NCBI GenBank assembly: GCA_000383115.1
Contig: KB910524.1
Coordinates: 9,362-52,906 of the forward strand
Origin: an alpha proteobacterium SCGC AAA015-N04
Lineage (GTDB): Bacteria > Pseudomonadota > Alphaproteobacteria > Puniceispirillales > Marisalimonadaceae
Length of the DNA stretch: 43,545 nucleotides
Reading direction: 5' to 3'
The notes beneath the pieces are model-generated. The model made no database searches. It saw only the letters and a list, made by a program, of their open reading frames with translations, and was not told the origin of the DNA. Below are positions 33,906 through 42,126 of this stretch, piece after piece. Both the position numbers and the translations under genes were made by a program. How positions within the stretch are numbered: the stretch's first letter is position 1; each line of letters opens with the position of its first letter.

Positions 33906-34669
33906 CATAAATAAGTGAGTTTATTTTTGCCAGAAATATCTTTGCCTCTCATGTGATATATTTTTCTATCTTGATATTTGCTAGCATTTAATTTTGAAAA
34001 TAAACTTTTATCTTTTACCATTTGGTGGTCAAAAACACTTGATGTTGGCATAAAGCGCATTGTAACAGCTCTCCTAGCCATTGAAGAGTTATTTGCTTCG
34101 GATCCATGTACTAAATAAACATCATGTAGTGAAATCTGTCCTCTTTTAAGTATCAAATTAACTGCTTCTTTTTCGTTATATTCACATTTATCAAGTTCCT
34201 GATTTAAAGTTAAATTTTTATTATTATTAATATTATGATTTTTAAGTTTTTTCTCTTTATGTGATCCTCTAATAAAACGCAAACATCCATTTTCAATATT
34301 AGCGTCATCAATAGCCAACCAAACAGTACATGTAGCTAAGGGTCTGATGGGCCAATATTGTCCATCTTGGTGCCAAGGAGTTGCATGGCCATTGATTGCA
34401 GGTTTTGCAAAAAAACTTGAATTCCATAAAGCAAAATCAGAACCTAAAATTTGCTCAATATAATTCAAAATAATTTCATTCTTACAAAATTCTAAAAAAC
34501 TTTCATCATAATGCAGGATTGCAGGACAATAATTTTTAAACTGTGGGTATTTTTTTAATAATTCATCATGTCTTTTTTCAATTTTTTTTAACAAACCTTC
34601 AGGCATATTAAAGTCAGGTATGACATAACCGTCATTTTCATATTGCTTTAATTGTGATTCTGTTAACAA
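33905..34669 (-). CDS. Phytanoyl-CoA dioxygenase (PhyH) family oxygenase, TTG start
   Basis: About 254 residues. The iron-binding PWHQDGQYWP (His100, Asp102) and distal VHGSEANNS (His188), followed by RRAVTMRF, match the PhyH family and the paralogue at 13793. I take the TTG at 34669, with GGAG 6 nt upstream (34676-34679); the GTG at 34681 lies over that site. The resulting N-terminus LLTESQLKQYENDGYVI is the normal PhyH opening. It lies 49 bp after the TauD gene, so the pair repeats the PhyH+TauD pairing at 12915-14608. Substrate unknown. Confidence 0.92.
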   Translation of the reverse strand: MLTESQLKQYENDGYVIPDFNMPEGLLKKIEKRHDELLKKYPQFKNYCPAILHYDESFLEFCKNEIILNYIEQILGSDFALWNSSFFAKPAINGHATPWHQDGQYWPIRPLATCTVWLAIDDANIENGCLRFIRGSHKEKKLKNHNINNNKNLTLNQELDKCEYNEKEAVNLILKRGQISLHDVYLVHGSEANNSSMARRAVTMRFMPTSSVFDHQMVKDKSLFSKLNASKYQDRKIYHMRGKDISGKNKLTYL

Positions 34670-34718
34670 AATTATCTCCACATATTTAATTTTTATTTTT
34701 TCAATGTAAAAATCTCAC

Positions 34719-35552
34719 TTAAAAAACTCTTTCGCCTTCAAGCATAACTCTATGCATAACTCTCAACTGACTAGTATCATAATCTGAATTTGCTTTATGC
34801 ATAGTGCAACGGTTATCCCAAATTACTAAATCACCTTTTTCATAATTATGACTATATTGATATTTTTCTTGGAATGAAAACTCATATAGCTCATCTAGCA
34901 AAATATCACTTTCTATTTCATTTAATCCTTCAATGTAATCTATCCTATTGGGATTAATATAAACTGATTTTTTGTTAGACATAGGATGTGTTCTAATTAA
35001 TGGGTGATCGACCGGAGGTGTTTCTAGTTCTTGTTCTTTTGATAGTTTTGCAACTTTTGAAACATTACGTCTACTTTGCCATTTATGGATTGCGCGACAG
35101 GTTGATATTTTATTTTTCATTAGAGATGGAAGATCGTTGTAAACAGAATAACAGTTTATAAAATCTGTTCCACCTCCGTTTTCAGGAAGAACTTCTGGAT
35201 AAATAAATGTTAAAGTTGCTGGTTTATCTCTATAAGAATCATCAGTGTGCCAATGACTTGCATACACTGCAGGTTTGTTATCTTTAGTTCTATTAGTAAC
35301 AACTATTACCTCAGGAATATTTTCAATAGTTTCATCTTTAACAAAATATTTTTTTGGAGTCCCAAATATCCTTGAAATCTCTACCAATTTGGTAGCACTA
35401 AGATTTTGATTTTTTATACATATAACTAAATGATCTGTTATAGCTTGTATTAATTTTTTTTTGTTATCATAACTTAATTTGTTATTCAAATCTAAGCCTG
35501 TTATTTCAGCTCCCATTACATTCGAAAGTGATTTGATTTTAAATTCAACCAT
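34719..35552 (-). CDS. TauD/TfdA family 2-oxoglutarate/Fe(II) dioxygenase
   Basis: A 277-residue oxygenase with HWHTDDSY (His102, Asp104), WDNRCTMHKA (His252) and Arg268 in LRVMHRVMLEG. The N-terminus has the usual NVMGAEITGLDL. A GGGGGA precedes the ATG. It differs clearly from the TauD at 12915, so the two are not a recent duplication. It is co-directional with the PhyH gene just downstream and divergent from the dipeptidase-like gene across 173 bp. Substrate unknown. Confidence 0.93.
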   Translation of the reverse strand: MVEFKIKSLSNVMGAEITGLDLNNKLSYDNKKKLIQAITDHLVICIKNQNLSATKLVEISRIFGTPKKYFVKDETIENIPEVIVVTNRTKDNKPAVYASHWHTDDSYRDKPATLTFIYPEVLPENGGGTDFINCYSVYNDLPSLMKNKISTCRAIHKWQSRRNVSKVAKLSKEQELETPPVDHPLIRTHPMSNKKSVYINPNRIDYIEGLNEIESDILLDELYEFSFQEKYQYSHNYEKGDLVIWDNRCTMHKANSDYDTSQLRVMHRVMLEGERVF

Positions 35553-35725
35553 GACATCCCCCTGTCATAAAAAAATTTAATTATTAATGCTAATTATATA
35601 AATAAAAAATTCAACAATTTATCTCTAAATAATCTTTTATAGTAAAGTAATAAAAAAATTTTAAGGTTATTCTCTTATTAAAATTTATATTTCACCTGTT
35701 GTAATTATTATGGTAATTATACATT

Positions 35726-36697
35726 ATGCTTATAGATGGATTACAATATTGTAACTGGTCTGAAAAAATCTTTAATGAAATAAGAAACTCTGATGTATCT
35801 GCTGTTCACGTCACCATTTCTTATCATGAACAATTCAGAGATACGATCTCAAATTTTCAAAAATGGAATAGATGGTTTGAAAAATATCCTTCCCTAATAA
35901 TGCCTGCATATTTTGCTGAGGATGTTGAGCAAGCAAAAAAACTAAATAAAACAGCTATAATCTTTGGGTTTCAAAATCCTTCTCCAATTGAAGATGACAT
36001 CGGTTTAGTTGAAATTCTCCACAGACTTGGTGGAAGATTCATGCAACTTTCATATAATAATCAATCGTTATTAGCTACTGGTTGTTATGAAGAAAATGAT
36101 TCAGGTATTACAAGAATGGGTAAAGAAGTAATAAAGGAAATGAATAGAGTTGGAATGGTTGTTGATATGTCTCATTCTTCTGAAAAATCAACTCTAGATG
36201 CTATTGAGTTATCCGAAAGACCAATCGTTATAAGCCATGCTAACCCTTCTTTTTGGCATTCTGCCAAAAGAAATAAATCTAATAATATTTTATCGAAACT
36301 AGCTGAAAGTAATGGTATTTTAGGATTTTCACTTTACCCACATCATTTAAATAATAGTAGTAGTTGTACCTTAGAAGATTTCTGTTCAATGATAGCAAGA
36401 ACAGTTGATTTAATGGGAATAGATCATGTAGGTTTTGGTTCAGATTTATGCCAAGATCAACCTGATAGTATTGTAGAATGGATGAGAGTGGGTAAATGGA
36501 CAAAAAATATTGACTATGGTGAAGGTTCCGCGTCTAATCCAGGTTTTCCGAATATGCCAATCTGGTTCAGAGATAATAGAGACTGGCATAATATTATAGT
36601 GGGGTTAAAAGATGTTGGTTTTAATGAAGAAGAAGTTGATAAAATAAAAGGTAAAAATTGGTTAAATTTTTTTAGAAACTCGTTTAGGTCACTTTAA
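35726..36697 (+). CDS. Membrane-dipeptidase-like protein (M19 family) with altered metal site
   Basis: A 323-residue amidohydrolase-type barrel. His150 (DMSHSS), His171 (VISHANPSFW) and Asp240 (GFGSDLCQ) of renal-dipeptidase-like enzymes are present. The N-terminal H-x-D ligand pair is replaced (IDGLQYCNW), and the bridging Glu is Gln83 (FGFQNPSP). It therefore probably binds at most one metal or has another activity. I recall related sequences with DGLQY starts in other alphaproteobacteria, so this looks like a subfamily feature, not damage. It is followed after 3 bp by the 567-residue protein gene. Confidence 0.88.
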   Translation: MLIDGLQYCNWSEKIFNEIRNSDVSAVHVTISYHEQFRDTISNFQKWNRWFEKYPSLIMPAYFAEDVEQAKKLNKTAIIFGFQNPSPIEDDIGLVEILHRLGGRFMQLSYNNQSLLATGCYEENDSGITRMGKEVIKEMNRVGMVVDMSHSSEKSTLDAIELSERPIVISHANPSFWHSAKRNKSNNILSKLAESNGILGFSLYPHHLNNSSSCTLEDFCSMIARTVDLMGIDHVGFGSDLCQDQPDSIVEWMRVGKWTKNIDYGEGSASNPGFPNMPIWFRDNRDWHNIIVGLKDVGFNEEEVDKIKGKNWLNFFRNSFRSL

Positions 36698-36700
36698 ACC

Positions 36701-38404
36701 ATGGATTTTCAAAACTCACACAATAATTTGGATTATAATCATCCTATGAGACCACCTTCAGAAGTAATGAATCTTGATAGATTAGGAAGCTTTCACCAAA
36801 CACGACTATCTTTCACGAGACGTCTTATCGATGATCTAAAATTTCAAGAGTCTAAGATAGAAATACATCAATGGAATATTGATTATAATGGAATTGGAAG
36901 TGCTATTATTAAAATAGCTCTAAAAAAGAAAACTTTGTCACTTGTTATCTTTTGTCATTCAATAAGTGATGAAGAAAGAACTGATAGAGTTATAGCAGAG
37001 AAATGGGATATGACTTTCTCACTTTTTAGAGGGGTCCCTACAAAACACGAATTAAATCAATTATCAAAAAATTTGGAAATACAAGAAGCAGGAAGACATA
37101 GTTTAAAGCAGTTGACTTTAAGTAGAGCTAATAAATCTCTACGAATATTTGAAAAAGTGTTAAATGATTTATCAGTTGGAAAACAGCCATCTGAAAAACT
37201 TATCAATGATGTAGGTTATCTTATTAGAACTACTGCAGTGTATGGCAACGGCAAATTTGGAATAGGAGATTTTTCAAACAATGAAGGATTTAATTTTTTA
37301 GAAAAACCCTTTCAAGCAGAAATGTTGACTGTGTATCTAGTTAGATATTTTTCTATAGAATTAATTAATTTTTTAGCTAAAAAAAAAGGAGGTAAAAAAT
37401 CTATAACTCTTTCCAAACACCTGACAAAGCATTTAGGAGTTGGCAATGCAACAGGTTTAGGTATGGCTCCATTTTTGGTAAACCATCAAGAGTTGGTTCA
37501 TAAATGGATTTATAATAGAGAAACAGCGCTATCTAGAGTTTTTTCAATTAAACGATTAGATAAAAGAACACAAAATAAAATTATAAATTATATCCATCAA
37601 GCATTAAAATACAGCTTACAATGGAAAGTTGATGATAAATTACAATCAAAAAAAATTGAGGAGCTAAACTTAGACTTAAAAAAAATTTTACAAAGTAAAG
37701 AACTTACTAAACTTTTGAATTTTCATTATCCAATTAAAAGATTTTTTGATTTCTTTAAAGATGATATCACTTTAGAAACAGAAGAAATGCTTAACTCTAT
37801 CTTTATTGAACCTTTTCCAGAGTTATTAGAGGATTTAATAAATAATATGGGAGCAGAAGAAAAAAAGTCTGTTTTAATAGGTTATACAGTTAATGATATA
37901 CTAGAGATTATTAAAGATAATTTTAATTGGGCTATTAAAATAGACACTTCAAAACCTGAAGAAAATTATTGTTTCTGGTATACTTCTCAAACAAAATTAG
38001 AACCACGTCTTGGTATTACAAAAAAAGATGCTGGAATAGAAAAACAACTACCTTTTGATATTGCTCATCAGATAAAACAAGCAGTAAATACATTAAATAA
38101 ATTACCTTCTAAGATGACTGCTGCTGAAGTGATGATAAATCACCCAGAATTAAGGAATATAATCAAGAGAGTTATCATTAATAAATCAATGCCATACAGC
38201 GAAATACAAAATAATTTAATTGGTAAAGATATGAAGCCAATTGATATTTTAAGGTGTAAATTAAGTTTTTTTGGAGCCTCAAAGTATGATCCTAAATCAA
38301 ATTTATGGACAAGAATAACTCTATTTCAAGGAGCCCCACTGCCAAATGAATTATGGAAAAAGAACATAAATGATTGGCTATTTCCAAATTTATTAAATGT
38401 ATAA
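36701..38404 (+). CDS. Conserved-looking large protein of unknown function
   Basis: A 567-residue soluble protein with no signal peptide or TM helix. The opening DRLGSFHQTRLSFTRRL has an ordered, conserved look, and the middle has VGNATGLGMAPFLVNHQELV. Composition is regular and the gene is closely packed: 3 bp after the dipeptidase-like gene and 2 bp before the DUF3726 gene, so all three are one operon. I do not recognise a catalytic motif. A role with the DUF3726 protein and the M19-like protein in a shared small-molecule pathway is inference. Confidence 0.75.
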   Translation: MDFQNSHNNLDYNHPMRPPSEVMNLDRLGSFHQTRLSFTRRLIDDLKFQESKIEIHQWNIDYNGIGSAIIKIALKKKTLSLVIFCHSISDEERTDRVIAEKWDMTFSLFRGVPTKHELNQLSKNLEIQEAGRHSLKQLTLSRANKSLRIFEKVLNDLSVGKQPSEKLINDVGYLIRTTAVYGNGKFGIGDFSNNEGFNFLEKPFQAEMLTVYLVRYFSIELINFLAKKKGGKKSITLSKHLTKHLGVGNATGLGMAPFLVNHQELVHKWIYNRETALSRVFSIKRLDKRTQNKIINYIHQALKYSLQWKVDDKLQSKKIEELNLDLKKILQSKELTKLLNFHYPIKRFFDFFKDDITLETEEMLNSIFIEPFPELLEDLINNMGAEEKKSVLIGYTVNDILEIIKDNFNWAIKIDTSKPEENYCFWYTSQTKLEPRLGITKKDAGIEKQLPFDIAHQIKQAVNTLNKLPSKMTAAEVMINHPELRNIIKRVIINKSMPYSEIQNNLIGKDMKPIDILRCKLSFFGASKYDPKSNLWTRITLFQGAPLPNELWKKNINDWLFPNLLNV

Positions 38405-38406
38405 TT

Positions 38407-39028
38407 ATGATTAGTGTTTCTTTGAATGAGATATACTCAGAAACCTATAAAGCATTACGAAGTGTAAATATTGAATGGAGTTTAGCAAAAGACTGTGCAA
38501 ACAAAGCGAAATGGTTGGCACAACATGATCAAAGTTTTCTTGGATCAATTTTGAAAACAGCAGATTTTTATCAAAAAAAAGAAATAACTATTTCAATAAA
38601 TAAAAATACAAATAAAAAACCATTAGCTTCAGCTTTAGTAGGACTTCTTCTTGTAGAATATGTTTCTGCAAATAAAATTACTTGGGGGGGGTATATTGAT
38701 AGCACAAAATTTTTACTTGCTGCTATGGGAATACTTGCAGAAGAACAGCAAATTTATTTAATATTAGAAAATGAAAAAAAAAGACATTATGGCATTTACA
38801 AAAGATAAAAATATTTATGTAAATTCAAATTTAGATACTAATGTTCCAAGTTATTCTTTCTTAAGAACATATGATTTTATAAAGAAAAAAAATACTAAAT
38901 TCACTAGTTTCAAAAAAAATAAAGATTTAACTAATCTTAACGATGAATGTTGGGAAAGATTGAAATCAATGGCTTTTGAAACTTATGTTCCAGAAAGTGA
39001 AACCTCAAAATCTAGAGCAGGATATTAG
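38407..39028 (+). pseudogene. DUF3726 family protein, split by a frameshift at an A9 tract
   Basis: The first part, from ATG 38407, reads VSLNEIYSETYKALRSVNIEW and SLAKDCANKAKWLAQHD, the standard DUF3726 opening, and ends in LILENEKKRHYGIYKR after 134 residues (stop 38806-38808). The second part, in the +1 frame from about 38771, ends with WERLKSMAFETYVPESETSKSRAGY, the DUF3726 C-terminus (family ending TY-P-x-E-x-S-R-x-G). With A8 instead of A9 at 38774-38782 the two join as NEKKDIMAFTKDK into about 206 residues, normal for the family. Either the gene is disrupted or the run length is wrong. The function of DUF3726 is not known. Confidence 0.82.
38774..38782. repeat. A9 homopolymer splitting the DUF3726 gene
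   Basis: Nine A on the coding strand. Eight would restore a single full-length DUF3726 frame. Confidence 0.88.
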
Positions 39029-39033
39029 ATTTA

Positions 39034-40128
39034 TTATAGAATGTAGTCTTTTAATACATTTATATCAGGTTCATAACCCAAACCTATACCACCATTAATT
39101 TTAAAAAAACCATCTTTCGGAGTAAAAATATCTTCAGGATAAAGGTAAGCCTCAAGGTCAATAAAAAACCTCTCTAAAAGGCCTGGATTAGGCATTGATT
39201 GAGCAAGATGCAATGTAGCTAAAAACCCTGGTCCAAAATAAGGGGAATGCGGCATTACCTGTACTCCATAAGTTTGAGAAATTGAAACAACTTTATTAAA
39301 TTCAGTAATACCACCAACTTTTGTTACACTTGGTTGAGCATAATCAACAGCTTCAGCTTCAAACATTTTTTTAAATTCAAATGATGTACAAGCATTTTCT
39401 CCTGCTGCTAATGGAATAAGTGACTCAGATCTAATATTAGACAAACTTTCAAAATCTTCTGGTGGATTTATAGGTTCCTCAACCCAATATAAATTAAATT
39501 CTTCCCAACTATTTAGTATTTGTCTTGCTTCATCTTTTGTCCATGGACAATTTGTATCAACCATAACTGGGATCTCTTCACCAAGTGCTTCCCTAGCTGC
39601 TCTAACTTCAGATGTGAATACTTCATGTAATTTTATATAATTATATCCCAAATTTTTTGCGGATAAACATCTATCTTTAACTGCCTCCTTATTTTCATAG
39701 CGCCATAAACTTGCATATGCGGGTATCTTTTTAATACCCGCTGACCCTAAAATATTGCACAATGGTAAATTACTATTTTTGGCTACAATGTCCCACAAAG
39801 CAATATCTACTCCACTTATTGCAAACATTGTAATCCCATAACGTCCAAAAAGATGGAGCTTTTTTTGTAATTCAAAATTTATATTCTGAACATCTAGTGG
39901 ATTTTTTCCAATTAGGTGTGGTTTAACCATATTTAATATTACTTCTGAAACAGCTCTTCTACAATTAAATGAAAATGCGTCACCCCAACCAGTAATACCG
40001 TTATCTGTTTCAATTTTGATAACACAAAAATCCATTCCATCTTGTTTCAAAAAGTCAGCTGAGGATGATTTTATGCCTATTGAAAATGGTATTTTTAATT
40101 CGTAAACTTCTAAATTAGTTATTTTCAT
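39034..40128 (-). CDS. Enolase-superfamily protein (mandelate racemase/muconate lactonizing type)
   Basis: A 364-residue protein. The metal ligands are Asp191 (MVDTN), Glu217 (YWVEEP) and Glu244 (AAGEN). The barrel also has VTKVGGITE and the C-terminal HSPYFGPG (His294). At the KxK base site the sequence is IKLHEV (Lys166, His168), so the second Lys is His. It could be an acid-sugar dehydratase or an epimerase; the exact reaction cannot be assigned. It converges with the DUF3726 gene (5 bp apart) and is last in the minus-strand run VOC, SDR, DUF2842, this. Confidence 0.9.
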   Translation of the reverse strand: MKITNLEVYELKIPFSIGIKSSSADFLKQDGMDFCVIKIETDNGITGWGDAFSFNCRRAVSEVILNMVKPHLIGKNPLDVQNINFELQKKLHLFGRYGITMFAISGVDIALWDIVAKNSNLPLCNILGSAGIKKIPAYASLWRYENKEAVKDRCLSAKNLGYNYIKLHEVFTSEVRAAREALGEEIPVMVDTNCPWTKDEARQILNSWEEFNLYWVEEPINPPEDFESLSNIRSESLIPLAAGENACTSFEFKKMFEAEAVDYAQPSVTKVGGITEFNKVVSISQTYGVQVMPHSPYFGPGFLATLHLAQSMPNPGLLERFFIDLEAYLYPEDIFTPKDGFFKINGGIGLGYEPDINVLKDYIL

Positions 40129-40145
40129 ATTTAACCTATTATATT

Positions 40146-40349
40146 TTAATGAGCTTCGTTATCTGCCAACCATTTTATAACTTTAGTAGCAGGGTATAAC
40201 CACAGGAAACCTGCTAAAATATATATCAACCAGTCTATTGACCAGTGATAACCTGTTATATAATCAAAAATATACATAAAAAATGCTACATAAATAATTA
40301 ATGAAGGGATTATTCCAATTACCACAATTAAATGACGCCATCTTTTCAA
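40146..40349 (-). CDS. DUF2842-like small membrane protein, TTG start
   Basis: A 67-residue protein with two TM helices (8-30, 38-60). MKRWRHLIVVIGIIP, then WLIYILAGFLWLYPATKVIKWL, match the alphaproteobacterial DUF2842 family (K-R-x-R-K-L at the start; AGLLW-LP-x-x-IRW at the end). The TTG start has AGGA 8 nt upstream. It lies between the SDR (25 bp) and the enolase-like gene (17 bp). Function unknown. Confidence 0.82.
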   Translation of the reverse strand: MKRWRHLIVVIGIIPSLIIYVAFFMYIFDYITGYHWSIDWLIYILAGFLWLYPATKVIKWLADNEAH

Positions 40350-40374
40350 ATTAAAATCCTAACTTTAACTTAAA

Positions 40375-41157
40375 TTAACTTGGAATTAATCCACCATCAA
40401 CATTATATGATTGACCAGAAATATTTCTAGCACCTTCAGAGGACAAAAAAACTACCATTGATGCAATATCTTCTGGATTATTTGGTCTCTTTAAAGGAAT
40501 ATCCCTTACATAATGTTTCATTATTTCTTCTTCAGTTTTATTTTGTTCTGAAGCTCTCTTCTTTACTATATCTGAAAGTATATTTGTATATGTAATACCT
40601 GGGCAAATTGAATTTACAGTTATTTCATATTTTGCGAGTTCTTGAGCTGCTGTTTTTGTCAAACTAATTACAGCACCTTTGCTGGCGGCATAAATAGCAT
40701 TAGACACATCTAAAAAGCCTTTTCCACCTACCGAGGCCATGTTAATAATTCTTCCTCCTTTGTTTTGCTTTATCATTTGATCAGCCGCTATCTGTAAACA
40801 AAAGAATGTTCCTTTCGCATTAACATTATGTATCCAATCCCAATCTTTTTCAGTTAAATCCATAATATTCGATGTTCTAGTTACTCCTGCATTATTTACT
40901 AAAATATCAATTGTACCAAATTGCTTTACAGTTTTTAGGATCATGTTTTCTATATCATTAATTTTGGTAACATCAGTTTCAATTGAAATTCCCGATCCAT
41001 TACTATTTAATATGATTTCAAGAGTTTCGTTAGCTTGTTTTAAGTTTATGTCTGCACAAGTTACGTTATATCCCTGATTGCTCATTGCAACCGAAATAGC
41101 TCTCCCGATGCCACTTCCAGCTCCAGTAACACACACATTTTTAAAAATCCTATTCAT
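40375..41157 (-). CDS. SDR family oxidoreductase (FabG-like), complete active site
   Basis: A 260-residue classical SDR. TGAGSGIG near residues 11-18, NNAG (88-91), Ser142 in INMASVGG, and Tyr156-x-x-x-Lys160 in YAASKGAV are all present, and the C-terminus has ISGQSYNVDGG. After the Rossmann strand the acidic CADIN suggests NAD(H) preference. I take the ATG at 41157 over an in-frame TTG at 41169. It is 18 bp after the VOC gene. Probably an alcohol or sugar-acid dehydrogenase in the enolase-like pathway; substrate unknown. Confidence 0.93.
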   Translation of the reverse strand: MNRIFKNVCVTGAGSGIGRAISVAMSNQGYNVTCADINLKQANETLEIILNSNGSGISIETDVTKINDIENMILKTVKQFGTIDILVNNAGVTRTSNIMDLTEKDWDWIHNVNAKGTFFCLQIAADQMIKQNKGGRIINMASVGGKGFLDVSNAIYAASKGAVISLTKTAAQELAKYEITVNSICPGITYTNILSDIVKKRASEQNKTEEEIMKHYVRDIPLKRPNNPEDIASMVVFLSSEGARNISGQSYNVDGGLIPS

Positions 41158-41175
41158 AATTTTTTTCAATTTAAA

Positions 41176-42009
41176 CTAGACTGCTTGATTAATTTCTAAC
41201 ATGTTAGCATTAATGTCATAAAGATAAATCTGATGAAACCCAGGCATTGCGTATACTTTGGCATCGGTGTATAAAATTTTTTCTTCATCAAGTTTAGCTG
41301 TTAAATTCGATATATTTTTAATTGTGAATGCTGGATGCCCTGCAATTGATGGATTATGTGCAAAATTATTTCTATAACTAAACCCATCATCAGGCTTTAT
41401 AACATGTAATCCTCTATTATTATCAGATAATGGTAATATTGCTAATTCAGATGGATCGATGCTAAAATCACCCTTATTAATAGGTGCAACCCATTGCCCT
41501 TCCTTCATACCCAATAAATCACAAAAAAAATGAATGGACTCTCTAACATTCAAAGATTCTAAATTCATGTGATGAATTCCCCAATCCAAACCAATAGACC
41601 AACCATTTAAATGATCTTCAAAACCAGAAGTGTTTTCAACTAAATGTATTAAATTTAATGAAGGCTCTTGAACATATAGACTTTTAAATAACTCATTGTC
41701 TGATTTTTTATAAATAAACTTTATATCTTTGAGTTCTAATTTTTCTTTGATAATTTCAAGATTATCTACCAATAATGTAATATAACTTCTTCTACTTTGT
41801 ATATGATTTGAAATTAATAGATCTGGGATTGGTTTGAACAATCTTAATCCAAAACCCTTGTCACCAAAAAAAATACTTTCTTCATTTTTAAATAAGGTTT
41901 GGTAAAGAATTTCTTGATTTTCATTGTAACCAAAAAGCATATCATAAAATTGTTTTGATTTTTGTAAATCATAAACAGGAATGGAGACATTCAAAATTGT
42001 CCAATTCAT
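41176..42009 (-). CDS. VOC superfamily protein (glyoxalase/extradiol dioxygenase fold)
   Basis: A 277-residue protein with two VOC modules. The first begins NWTILNVSIPVYDLQKSKQF, the second WGIHHMNLESLNVRESIHFF, with LGMKEGQW, GHPAFTIKNI and the C-terminal GFHQIYLYDINANMLEINQ. Candidate metal ligands are His in the second module start and Glu near the C-terminus (MLEIN). AAGGA lies 6 nt before the ATG. It is the first gene of the VOC-SDR-DUF2842-enolase run and is divergent from the TauD at 42127 over 117 bp. It may be an isomerase, lyase or dioxygenase. Confidence 0.85.
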   Translation of the reverse strand: MNWTILNVSIPVYDLQKSKQFYDMLFGYNENQEILYQTLFKNEESIFFGDKGFGLRLFKPIPDLLISNHIQSRRSYITLLVDNLEIIKEKLELKDIKFIYKKSDNELFKSLYVQEPSLNLIHLVENTSGFEDHLNGWSIGLDWGIHHMNLESLNVRESIHFFCDLLGMKEGQWVAPINKGDFSIDPSELAILPLSDNNRGLHVIKPDDGFSYRNNFAHNPSIAGHPAFTIKNISNLTAKLDEEKILYTDAKVYAMPGFHQIYLYDINANMLEINQAV

Positions 42010-42126
42010 CTATTATCCTTATTTTTTATTAATAATTTTGAATATTATGTTGTTAACCTAACAAATGTTTACAAAAAGAACAATTTCAATAAAGTTAAAT
42101 AATAAGTTTTTGTACAGGGAAAATTC

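Noticed and set aside
38684-38691. G8 tract in the DUF3726 gene as a phase-variation switch
   Set aside because: It reads in frame (TGG GGG GGG) with matching flanks; the frame break lies at the later A9 run.
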